In this document: positions 17,396 to 25,298 of the stretch, piece by piece | Position numbering within the stretch: position 1 is the first letter of the stretch | Layout: each line of letters opens with the position of its first letter | Assembly: GCA_017999985.1 (NCBI GenBank) | Contig: JAGNKU010000001.1 | Location: 673,276-737,275 of the forward strand | Origin: Phycisphaerae bacterium | Lineage (GTDB): Bacteria; Planctomycetota; Phycisphaerae; UBA1845; Fen-1342 | Reading direction: 5' to 3' | Length of the DNA: 64,000 nt | Program-made: the position numbers and the translations under genes | The notes under the pieces: model-generated | Told to the model about the DNA's origin: nothing | The model's database searches: none | Seen by the model: the letters and a program-made list of their open reading frames with translations, nothing else

Positions 17396-19378
17396 ATGGA
17401 GCAGCGCCTGGTGCCGGCGTTCGCGACGGCTGCGTTGCTGTCCGCCGCGCTTTGGGGCTGCGCCGGGCCGAACGTGCCCGGGCTGCCCGACCCGTTCCGT
17501 CTGACGGAGCCCAAGCAATTCACGGCGCACCGCGTGTCGTCGAACAACCCGGACTGGAGCTCGAACGACGACAGCATGCGTCCGATCCCGGGCGAGACGA
17601 CCGTGCTCGCCGACCTGGAAGGCCCCGGCATCGTTTCGCACATCTGGATCACCGTCGCCGACAACGAGTACGGCTGGCCGCGGCTGCTGCGCCTGCGCGT
17701 GTACTACGACGGCAGCGACACGCCCAGCGTCGATACACCGCTCGGCGATTTCTTCGCGGTCGGCAACGGCGTCGAGCACGAAGTCGAGTCGCTGATGGTG
17801 CGCAACAGCTCCGACGGCCGGGCGCGCAACTGCTACTGGCCAATGCCGTTTCGCAAATCGTGCAAGATCACGATCACGAACGAAGGCCGTCGCCGCGTGA
17901 CGAACCTGTATTACCACGTCGATTGGCAGAAAGTGTCGTCCTTGCCGGCGAGCACGCCGTATTTCCACGCGCGCTACCGGCAGATGCTGCCGGCGCCGGC
18001 AGATGGACGGCCGTATGAGATCCTGAACGTCGCCGGGCGGGGCCACTATGTCGGCACGGTGCTGTCGGTTGTACAGTGCGAGGCCGGCTGGTTCGGCGAA
18101 GGCGACGAGTTCTTCTGGGTCGATGGAGCGGCGCGGCCGTCGATCGAGGGGACCGGCAGCGAGGACTATTTCAACGATGCCTGGGGCCTGCACGTGAACG
18201 ACGGGCCGCACTACGGCGTGACGGTCGCCGAGGGGACGGACCTGGGTGCGCGGATGACCGCGTATCGCTGGCACCTGGTGGACCCAGTGCCATTTACGAG
18301 ATCGCTGCGGTTCGAGATCGAGCACAAGGGCTGGACGTATCAGCCGAGTGGCGCGGTGAAGTCCGCGTTCGGCGAGCGGACCGATCTCATGTCGAGCGTC
18401 GCGTTTTGGTATCAGGAGGGCATCGCGCAGGATCAGCCGCCGGTGCCGTACGGTCCGGCCCGGCTGCCGCAGGGCAACGCCGAGCAGATCGAGGTGGAAC
18501 GCGCGCTGGCGGAGTGCAAGTCTGAACAAGGCAAGGTTTCGATCCTGCCAGAGCTGTTCTGGGCGAAGGACGTGCTGTACTTCGAGGCCCAGGGGCCGGG
18601 TGCGCGACTCGCAGTTCCGTTCGACGTGCCCGCGGATGGCGAGTACGAGGTCTACACGGAGGTGGCGCAGGCGCCGAACTACGGGGTTTACACGGTGCTG
18701 CTGGACGGCCAGCCGCCCGCCGCGGCACAGCTCGAGCATGAACCGGGGGCGGACCTGCTGCCCCGGACGCACTTCGACGGGTATGCACCGGAGACGTACG
18801 TGGGGCTGGGCTTCCAGGTCGGCTGGCCGCACCTGACGCAGGGCCGGCACACGCTGACGTTCGAGTGCGTGGGCAAGCGCGAAGCTGCGGACGGCTTCAA
18901 CCTCGGCGTGGATAACATCGTGCTGGCGCGCACCGGCGCGGCGGCGTGGGCGGCGGCGGCGAACATCCAGCCGCCGCGCATGCCGACCAGCAGCGTGGCG
19001 GAGATCGGGCAGGCTCTATCGGATCCTGACCCGGTCCTGCGTGGACTGGCGGCGATCGCCCTGCGCGACATGGGGCGCGCGGCGCTGCCCGCGCTGCCCG
19101 CCCTCATTGCAGCCCTGAAGGATGGCGACCAGAACGTGCGGCTGATGTCCGCGAATGCGATCGGCGCGATCGGCCAGGATGCGCGCGACGCCGTACCGGC
19201 GTTGATCGCGGCCGGCTCCGCGAAGGACGAGCACGTGCAGGTGCTGCGGTCGTACGCGACGGCCCTGGGCCGCATTGGCAAGCCGGCCGCCGTGCCGGCG
19301 ATTCCGCTGCTCAAAGAGCTGGCGAAGATCCCGCGGGTGAAATGGGCGGCCGACGCGGCGCTGAAGAATCTTGAATAG
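17396..19378 (+). CDS. GH172 (DUF2961) glycosidase with C-terminal HEAT repeats, lipoprotein
   Basis: A 660-residue protein. ATG 17396 has GGAGG just upstream; an upstream Met in frame is less well placed. Signal peptide ends LWGC, a lipobox. Residues 35-380 match DUF2961, now GH172: SSNNPDWSSNDDSMRPIPG, LADLEGPGIVSHIWIT, LRVYYDG, PLGDFFAVG, and the acidic EGTGSEDYFNDAWG. Characterised GH172 enzymes act on fructofuranosides or arabinofuranosides. Residues 385-540 form a carbohydrate-binding-like sandwich. Residues 545-655 are HEAT repeats (ALSDPDPVLRGLAAIALRDM, ALKDGDQNVRLMSANAIGAI), an unusual addition that may mediate protein contacts. It converges with GH27 across an 18-base gap. Confidence 0.85.
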   Translation: MEQRLVPAFATAALLSAALWGCAGPNVPGLPDPFRLTEPKQFTAHRVSSNNPDWSSNDDSMRPIPGETTVLADLEGPGIVSHIWITVADNEYGWPRLLRLRVYYDGSDTPSVDTPLGDFFAVGNGVEHEVESLMVRNSSDGRARNCYWPMPFRKSCKITITNEGRRRVTNLYYHVDWQKVSSLPASTPYFHARYRQMLPAPADGRPYEILNVAGRGHYVGTVLSVVQCEAGWFGEGDEFFWVDGAARPSIEGTGSEDYFNDAWGLHVNDGPHYGVTVAEGTDLGARMTAYRWHLVDPVPFTRSLRFEIEHKGWTYQPSGAVKSAFGERTDLMSSVAFWYQEGIAQDQPPVPYGPARLPQGNAEQIEVERALAECKSEQGKVSILPELFWAKDVLYFEAQGPGARLAVPFDVPADGEYEVYTEVAQAPNYGVYTVLLDGQPPAAAQLEHEPGADLLPRTHFDGYAPETYVGLGFQVGWPHLTQGRHTLTFECVGKREAADGFNLGVDNIVLARTGAAAWAAAANIQPPRMPTSSVAEIGQALSDPDPVLRGLAAIALRDMGRAALPALPALIAALKDGDQNVRLMSANAIGAIGQDARDAVPALIAAGSAKDEHVQVLRSYATALGRIGKPAAVPAIPLLKELAKIPRVKWAADAALKNLE

Positions 19379-19396
19379 CGGTGCCGGTGCTGATTC

Positions 19397-21400
19397 TCAC
19401 GGCACGCAGCGCGCCATGAACACGCCGTGGCGCGGCACCGCGGCCTTGAGCTGGCCGCGGTCGACGGGCAGGTCCTGCTGCCGCCAGAGGTCGCGGACCT
19501 GCCGCGGGCGGGCAATGCCCAGCTCCTTCCAGCTCACGCCGATCTCCTGCGGCACTTCGGCGAGGTTGAACAGGCCGACCGCGACGGAGCCGTCCACCAG
19601 CGGCTTGGCCATGATCAGTCGCTCGTCGTCGCGCTGGACGACCCGGCCGGCGCGGCCGAGCGGATCCTGATCGACGGCGATGACCTCGGCGTTGCACAGC
19701 ACGTTCACGGTGAACGGGTCGAGCTGCGTCGGGTCGCCGCTGAAGATTAGCGGGGCCGCCAGCAGGCACCACAGCGACATGTGCGTGTACTGCTCGTTGG
19801 GCGTCAGCGTCGTCGGGCGGCTGGAGCCGTCGCCGCCGATCATGCCGATCAGAATGTAGTCGGGGTCGTTCCAAGCGCCGGGCTTGGCCCAGTCATCGAG
19901 TTTCGTCGTGGCCAGGCCGACCAGGTAGATGCCGCGCGACAGCGCGCCGCCCTCGTTACCAAGGTCATCGGTCGTCCGCCAGCAATGGCCGCCCACCGCC
20001 GCGCCCCATTCCCACACGTTGGCCATGCCGTACTGGCAGAGGTTGTAGATCACGTCGCGGTCGAGCGTCTTCAGGATGTCGCCCATCTGCTGATACGGGG
20101 CCGTGAAGTACTCGCGCGGGCGACTCAGATCCCGCGGGCCGTACGAGCACCAGTCGTACTTGAGGAAGTCGAAGCCCCACGCGGCGAACTGCCGCGCGTC
20201 CTGCTCCTCGTGGCCGCCACTGCCGGTGTAGCCGGCGCAGGTGGTGGGGCCGGGCGACGTGTAGATGCCGGCCTTGAGGCCCAAGCTGTGGATGTAGTCG
20301 GTGAGGGCGCGCATGTCGGGAAACCGCGCGTTCGTGCGGATGTTGCCCGCGGCGTCGCGCGGTTCACCACCCAATTCGGGATTGGAGCTGCCTGGCAGCA
20401 CGGCCCAGCAGTCGTCAATGTTCACGTATGAGTAGCCGAAGTCGGCCATCCCGCTCGAAATGAGCGCATCCGCCGCGGCGCGCATGGCCGCGTCGGTCAC
20501 GTGGTCATAGTAGATGTACCAACTGTTCCAGCCCATCGGCGGCGTGAGCGCGAGCGTGTCGCCGACGACGAGCTGGAAGGCCCGCTCGGCGCGTCCGTGG
20601 GCGTTGACCGCGCGCAGTGTCAGTGCGTACTCGCCGCGCGCGGTCGGCGTCGTGCCGGTGATAATGCCGGTCGCGGCGTCCAGTTGCAGCGACGCCGGCA
20701 GGTTGTCCACGGCGAAAGTCATCGGGCGCTCGCCGGTGGCGGGAATCCGGTACAGAAACGGGCGGCCGGGACCCGCGCCGTAGGCGAGCGCGCTGTTGAG
20801 CTGCGGGGCCGGTCCGGGGCGTGGCGTGAGCACCACCGGCTCCTCGACCGGGACGGGGACCGGCTGGGGCGCTGCGCCACGGCAATGGAACGTGGCGTCG
20901 GCCCAATTCGCGTGGTCATAGTCGATGCCGTCGTCCGCGGCCTCCACCAGCAGGATGAGATGCCGGACGCCGGTCAGCGGGACATCGACCGGGCGCGCCG
21001 GCTGGCCGCCGCTGATGACGCCGCTGTCGAAGAGGCGGCGCTGGTCGCTGTAAACCTTGAAGCGCACGGAGCCCTTGCCGGCGGTCTCATCGTCGACGCC
21101 GACGTGGGCGGTGAAGCGTTCGACGCGGCCGTCGAGCGCGAGGTGCAGCACGGAGTGGGCGTGGGTGCCGACGCCGCGCTGGAACGTGCGGCCCGCGATA
21201 GTGAGCGGGCGTTCCTCCACGGAGCGGTCCACCTGCACGCGGCCCCAGCCCTGCTGAATCGACGTCACCAGCGGGAGGTCGCCAAGGGAGACGCGCTGCG
21301 GTGCGGCGCAACCGGCCACGACCAGCAGTAGCAGCGGAAACAGAAGCAGGCGCGCTCGCGCCGGCGCCATGAACCGGGCAGCACAGGTAGAGATCATCAC
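19397..21400 (-). CDS. GH27 alpha-galactosidase with NPCBM domain, lipoprotein
   Basis: A 667-residue protein with lipobox VVAGC. Residues 40-175 are an NPCBM (novel putative carbohydrate-binding) domain: GWGRVQVDRSVEERPL, FQRGVGTHAHSVL, and FTAHVGVDDE. Residues 190-275 are an Ig-like putative-binding linker. Residues 285-660 are a GH27 barrel: PPMGWNSWYIY, YVNIDDCW, LGLKAGIYTSPG, FDFLKYDWCSYG with the nucleophile Asp, and CWRTTDDLGN with the likely acid/base Asp, then a C-terminal beta-sandwich. All motifs needed for retaining alpha-galactosidase activity are present. Envelope-anchored. GAGGGAG precedes the ATG. Reads away from a 130-base gap shared with the hydrogenase operon end. Confidence 0.9.
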   Translation of the reverse strand: MMISTCAARFMAPARARLLLFPLLLLVVAGCAAPQRVSLGDLPLVTSIQQGWGRVQVDRSVEERPLTIAGRTFQRGVGTHAHSVLHLALDGRVERFTAHVGVDDETAGKGSVRFKVYSDQRRLFDSGVISGGQPARPVDVPLTGVRHLILLVEAADDGIDYDHANWADATFHCRGAAPQPVPVPVEEPVVLTPRPGPAPQLNSALAYGAGPGRPFLYRIPATGERPMTFAVDNLPASLQLDAATGIITGTTPTARGEYALTLRAVNAHGRAERAFQLVVGDTLALTPPMGWNSWYIYYDHVTDAAMRAAADALISSGMADFGYSYVNIDDCWAVLPGSSNPELGGEPRDAAGNIRTNARFPDMRALTDYIHSLGLKAGIYTSPGPTTCAGYTGSGGHEEQDARQFAAWGFDFLKYDWCSYGPRDLSRPREYFTAPYQQMGDILKTLDRDVIYNLCQYGMANVWEWGAAVGGHCWRTTDDLGNEGGALSRGIYLVGLATTKLDDWAKPGAWNDPDYILIGMIGGDGSSRPTTLTPNEQYTHMSLWCLLAAPLIFSGDPTQLDPFTVNVLCNAEVIAVDQDPLGRAGRVVQRDDERLIMAKPLVDGSVAVGLFNLAEVPQEIGVSWKELGIARPRQVRDLWRQQDLPVDRGQLKAAVPRHGVFMARCVP

Positions 21401-21530
21401 ATACTCCCTCGTTTGCGGGTCATTGCGTTCAGACTGATCACCCAGACGCTCGGTCGCGTGTTTGGCCGCCGAGCAGCCGCGATCTTAACACCACCGGGTT
21501 CGTGTGAACCAGTCCGCCGGGCGACGTTGC

Positions 21531-22295
21531 TCAACCGCCGGCCAGCAGGTTCACGAAGGGATTGATGTCACCGAAGTTGACCTGACCGTCCCCATCGATG
21601 TCGCCGTTGGCGGTCGGACAGCCGGGGAACAGCGCCTGGTACTGCGCCGGGTTGCTCAGGAGCAGAATGAACGGGTTGATGTCCGCGAAGCCGACGGTGC
21701 CGTCGCAGTTCAGATCGCCCGGCAGGTGCGCGATGACCTGCAGGTAGAAGTGCTCTTCGGCGTAGAACAGGTCGGCCGTGTCGCCGAACTTTCCGGCCAC
21801 GGCGAAAACGAGGTCGTAGTAGTCGAGGGCGGCGCCGGGGCGAATCTCGAGCGCGTAGCTGAACGCGGCGGGGCCCGTCTCCCAGCGAAAGGAGACGGCG
21901 GGCTGCGTGTAGTACGGGGCGGACTCGCCCCACTCCGGCCAGTCGCAATCCGCGCCGTACGCCAGCGTGCCGCCGGTTTCGACGCCGGCGAAGCGGAGGC
22001 GCTTGAGCTGGATGGCGTACGTGTCGTTGGGGAGCAGCGCCGCGAGTTGGGCCGTCAGGGGGCGCGTCGTACCCGGGTAGCCCCGGAAGACCTTCAGCGG
22101 CCCGCGATCGGGTGCTCCAGTGGCACTCTCGTCGGGGTCGGCCACTATGTTCCAGTTGGCCACCTGGAGCACGTCGGACTGGAGCACGCCGTGGCAGCTC
22201 AGGCAATTGCCGCCCCAGGCTGGCTCAAAAGCCACGGCGGTCGCGGCCGTCAGCAGCGGGAGACACAACGCGGTCGCACAACTCAAGCGGTTCAT
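21531..22295 (-). CDS. Secreted single CxxCH protein with dockerin-like tail
   Basis: A 254-residue exported protein with signal peptide (CLPLLTAATAVA) and one haem-type motif CLSCH directly after it. A beta-rich middle has no recognised domain. The last 65 residues contain two dockerin-like Ca loops (GDLNCDGTVGFADINPF and NGDIDGDGQVNFGDINPF), so it may attach to another exported protein. It is the last gene of the hydrogenase operon, 14 bases after the maturation protease, with GGAAG before the ATG. Likely a small periplasmic or surface electron carrier or assembly partner; inferred from context. Confidence 0.7.
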   Translation of the reverse strand: MNRLSCATALCLPLLTAATAVAFEPAWGGNCLSCHGVLQSDVLQVANWNIVADPDESATGAPDRGPLKVFRGYPGTTRPLTAQLAALLPNDTYAIQLKRLRFAGVETGGTLAYGADCDWPEWGESAPYYTQPAVSFRWETGPAAFSYALEIRPGAALDYYDLVFAVAGKFGDTADLFYAEEHFYLQVIAHLPGDLNCDGTVGFADINPFILLLSNPAQYQALFPGCPTANGDIDGDGQVNFGDINPFVNLLAGG

Positions 22296-22309
22296 AAGCG
22301 CACTTCCGT

Positions 22310-22846
22310 TCAGGCGTTCGGCGCGGGGGACGCCGGGGCAGCCGGCGCCGCCGGGCGCACTTCAGCCAAAACCAGTTCGACGACTTCGGGCACGCATTGC
22401 GCGACCTCGGCCGACAGCTCCAGGCCGCAAGCCACGTTCTGCGGCTGCACGCCGAAGATAACCACTTCTTCCGGGGCAGCGCCGAGGTGCCGCGTGGCCG
22501 CCAGGGCTTCGAGGAAACCCACCTCGTGCAGCGATACCCCACGCGCCGGGCACGGGGCGAGGTCCGCCGGCAGCAGGCGCGACACCGTCCCCGGCGGGTG
22601 GTGACCGGCGAACGCGTCGATGACGATCACCTTGCGCCGGCCGACGAGCGTGTCGACCAGGGTCAGGCCGGCGGTGGCCCCGTCGACCACCTCGACGCCA
22701 GGCGGCAGGCGAGTGCGTTCCAGCGCCTGCACCACGCGGACACCCACGCCCTCGTCGCGGAGCAGCAGGTTGCCCAGCCCGAGCACCAGTGTCGGGCAGG
22801 GCCGGGGCGCTCCGTCGGCCAGGTTGGGCGTGCGTCCAGTTAGCAT
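22310..22846 (-). CDS. Hydrogenase maturation protease (HyaD/HybD/HycI family)
   Basis: A 178-residue cytoplasmic protein. It has the family signature LVLGLGNLLLRDEGVGV with the nickel-binding Glu near residue 33, then a second acidic block VIVIDAFAGHHPPG (Asp near residue 76), and a SLHEVG motif with His near residue 106. These enzymes clip the C-terminal tail of the [NiFe] large subunit after nickel insertion. It starts one base after the large-subunit stop, so it is co-translated with its substrate. The last 15 residues (AAPAAPASPAPNA) are low complexity. Confidence 0.9.
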   Translation of the reverse strand: MLTGRTPNLADGAPRPCPTLVLGLGNLLLRDEGVGVRVVQALERTRLPPGVEVVDGATAGLTLVDTLVGRRKVIVIDAFAGHHPPGTVSRLLPADLAPCPARGVSLHEVGFLEALAATRHLGAAPEEVVIFGVQPQNVACGLELSAEVAQCVPEVVELVLAEVRPAAPAAPASPAPNA

Positions 22847-22847
22847 A

Positions 22848-24260
22848 TCAGTCCGTCGCGCGTGGTCGCAGCAAATGCACCGAGCAAGCCAGGCACGGAT
22901 CGAACGAGTGGACGATCCGCAGAACCTCGACCGGCTGGTTCGCGTCCGCGACGGGCACGCCCACCAGGGCGGCTTCGAGCGGGCCGGGCTGGTCGAGGTG
23001 ATCGCGCGGCGCGGCGTTCCAGTTGGTCGGGGTGACCACTTGGTAGCGGCTGATGACCGAGTTCTCGATGCTCAGCCAGTGGCCCAGCGCGCCGCGCGGC
23101 GCCTCCGTCAGGCCGGCGGACGTCGCCTGGGCCGGGATCGCACTCGGCGTGATGGTCGGTGCGCCGGGGACCAACTGGTCGAGCCAGTCGTCCATCGCGT
23201 CGGCGATCTTCTTCGTTTCCAGGGCGCGGGCCATGATCCGGTCCATGGCCGAGATGCCGTGGTTGTAGTCGTTGTTGATCCACATGCGCGCCAGCGGGCC
23301 CAGCTCGTAGGGTTGATTGGCATAGCGCGGGGCCTTCGACCACGAGTACGCGCCGGGCTTGTCGGCATCGGGCTCAGTGACGCCCTGGGCGGGATGCAGA
23401 TTGCCGGACGCTGGCGTGTACCACGCGTAGGTCACCTGCTCGGCGATTTGCGCGGGATCGAGGGCTGCGGGCGCACCGCCCGTGTAGCGCCCGGGCGCAA
23501 AGAGCTTACTGCTCCCGCTGGCGTTCAGCTCGAACACGCCGAACGAGAGCAGGTTGCCCGGGCCCTGGCCGAGCTGGTAGTAGGCCGGGAACAGGCTGGC
23601 GAGCGTGTTCGCGTCCGCGAGGTACACGTTGTCGACGAACGCGCGGATCTCATCGAGCAGGCTGCGGAACTGCGCGACCTTCTCGGCCGTGACCTGCTCG
23701 GTGCAGCCGCCGACGACGAATGAGCCGATGCAGGGCAACTTGCCGCCGAATAGCGCGCCGGCCTGGTGCGCTTTCCGCCGGATGGCAAACGCGGCCAGGT
23801 AATGCTCGACGAGCGTGGCCGCGGTGGCGCCGGTGGCCATGTCGGGCGCGACGTAGCGCGGCATCCAGGGGGCCTGGTCGAGCAGGCCGATAGTATTGAC
23901 GAAATCCAGGACCGAGAGGTGGTAGAAGTGCAGCAGGTGCGAATCAATGAAGTTCGCCCCAAGCACGAGGTTGCGCAGCAGGCGCCCGTTGTCCGGCGCG
24001 GTCACGCCGAACGCGCTGTCGAGCGCCAGGCACGCGGCGAGGCCGTGCGGCACGGGGCACACGCCGCAGATGCGCTGTGTATAGGGGGCGGCGTCACGCG
24101 GATCGCGCCCGAGGAGGATGATCTCGAAGCCGCGGAACATCGTGCCGGCGCAGCGGGCACTGACAACCTGGGGCTGGCCGCCAACGGTGTCGACGGTGAC
24201 CTCGACGCCGAGATGGCCTTCGATACGCGTAACCGGGTCGATGTTGATGGTGGTTGGCAT
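22848..24260 (-). CDS. [NiFe] hydrogenase large subunit
   Basis: A 470-residue catalytic subunit. The N-terminal motif DPVTRIEGHLGVEV is present. The L1 motif RICGVC supplies Cys65 and Cys68, and the L2 motif DPCLACSVH supplies Cys456 and Cys459 for the nickel-iron site. An eight-residue tail after His462 is the expected substrate of the maturation protease encoded next. Length is short for group 1 but includes all cluster ligands. The gene begins three bases after the small-subunit stop, and the AGGAG lies in the end of that gene. With a Tat-exported small subunit, it should be carried out of the cytoplasm in complex and act on H2 there. Confidence 0.93.
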   Translation of the reverse strand: MPTTINIDPVTRIEGHLGVEVTVDTVGGQPQVVSARCAGTMFRGFEIILLGRDPRDAAPYTQRICGVCPVPHGLAACLALDSAFGVTAPDNGRLLRNLVLGANFIDSHLLHFYHLSVLDFVNTIGLLDQAPWMPRYVAPDMATGATAATLVEHYLAAFAIRRKAHQAGALFGGKLPCIGSFVVGGCTEQVTAEKVAQFRSLLDEIRAFVDNVYLADANTLASLFPAYYQLGQGPGNLLSFGVFELNASGSSKLFAPGRYTGGAPAALDPAQIAEQVTYAWYTPASGNLHPAQGVTEPDADKPGAYSWSKAPRYANQPYELGPLARMWINNDYNHGISAMDRIMARALETKKIADAMDDWLDQLVPGAPTITPSAIPAQATSAGLTEAPRGALGHWLSIENSVISRYQVVTPTNWNAAPRDHLDQPGPLEAALVGVPVADANQPVEVLRIVHSFDPCLACSVHLLRPRATD

Positions 24261-24263
24261 GGG

Positions 24264-25298
24264 CTAGGCACTCCTGCCCGGATCTGTCGTGCGCAGCACC
24301 CGGCGCCGGCGCTGTCCGCCGGCACGCGGCGGGGGCGGCGGGCTGGCTTCTTCCGTCTCACCGAGCTCTTCCTGGTGCCTGGGCGTCGGCGAGAAGACGT
24401 AGAATGGCGACATGCCATCGGGAAAATTCGGCTGCACGCAACCGAGGCAGGGGCTATGCGCGCCGACGCACCAGTTCACGCCGTACTGACCCGCCCCGCC
24501 GCTGTTCCATTTGCGCAGGGGGCAGTCGGAGTAGGTCTTCTTGCCCTTGCAGCCGAGGTGCTCCATGCAACCTTCCTCGCCGAGCTCCTGGGCGAAATGC
24601 GTGGTGCCGCAGAGCTTGTGCCGCTTGAAGCAGTTGTCGTGGATGCGCTTGCCGAAGTACTCGAGGGGGCGGCGGTGTGCGTCGAGGGGTGGCACGCGGC
24701 CGTTGGTCATGAGATACACCAGCGTGCCCACGAGCCAGTCCGGGTGCGCGGGGCAGCCGGGGATGTTGATCAGGCGCGGGTCGCTGCCGAGGAACTGCCC
24801 GACGCCCTTCGCCTGCGTGGGGTTCGGCGCCCCGGATGAAGCTCCGCCAAACGCGGCACATGAGCCCAGCGCGACGATGTAGGCGGCGTTGGCGGCAAAG
24901 GTCTGCACGCCCGCGGCCATCGTCATGCCCGGCCACAGCAGGCAGTACTTGCCGGCGGCGCCGGTCGGAATCGCGCCCTCGACGATGAGGATGTAGCCGG
25001 GCTGGGCGCCCGCGGCCTGGGCGGCCGAGACGGCCAGGTCGCCGGCCGCGGCCATCACATTGTTCTGGAACTGCACGTTCAGCGTGTTCGCCAGCAGATC
25101 GTTCGCGGTCGCGAAGTGGACGCTGTTCAGGAACGAGACCGCGCAGCCATCACACCCGGCCCCTTGCAGCCAGATGACACGCGGCGCGTCCCGCTGCGCG
25201 AGCGCCGCCGCCAGCTTCGCAAGGGCGGCGGGCGCGAGGCGGCCCGCGGCCACCGCGGCCGCGGCCAGCTTCAGAAAATCACGGCGACCGATCGTCAT
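24264..25298 (-). CDS. [NiFe] hydrogenase small subunit, Tat-exported
   Basis: A 344-residue iron-sulfur subunit. It begins with a twin-arginine signal (GRRDFLKLAAAAVAAG). The proximal cluster motif WLQGAGCDGC follows at residues 43-52, then GSCAAFGG, the GCPAHPDW block, and later Cys motifs (CFKRHKLCG, EEGCMEHLGCKG, SDCP, CVGAHSPCLGC) for the other clusters. Unlike membrane-bound group 1 subunits, it has no C-terminal hydrophobic anchor; it ends in a PPPPPRAGGQRRRRV tail. The start overlaps the preceding nine-haem gene by four bases (ATGA), with GAGAGG upstream. Electrons presumably pass to that cytochrome. Confidence 0.92.
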   Translation of the reverse strand: MTIGRRDFLKLAAAAVAAGRLAPAALAKLAAALAQRDAPRVIWLQGAGCDGCAVSFLNSVHFATANDLLANTLNVQFQNNVMAAAGDLAVSAAQAAGAQPGYILIVEGAIPTGAAGKYCLLWPGMTMAAGVQTFAANAAYIVALGSCAAFGGASSGAPNPTQAKGVGQFLGSDPRLINIPGCPAHPDWLVGTLVYLMTNGRVPPLDAHRRPLEYFGKRIHDNCFKRHKLCGTTHFAQELGEEGCMEHLGCKGKKTYSDCPLRKWNSGGAGQYGVNWCVGAHSPCLGCVQPNFPDGMSPFYVFSPTPRHQEELGETEEASPPPPPRAGGQRRRRVLRTTDPGRSA

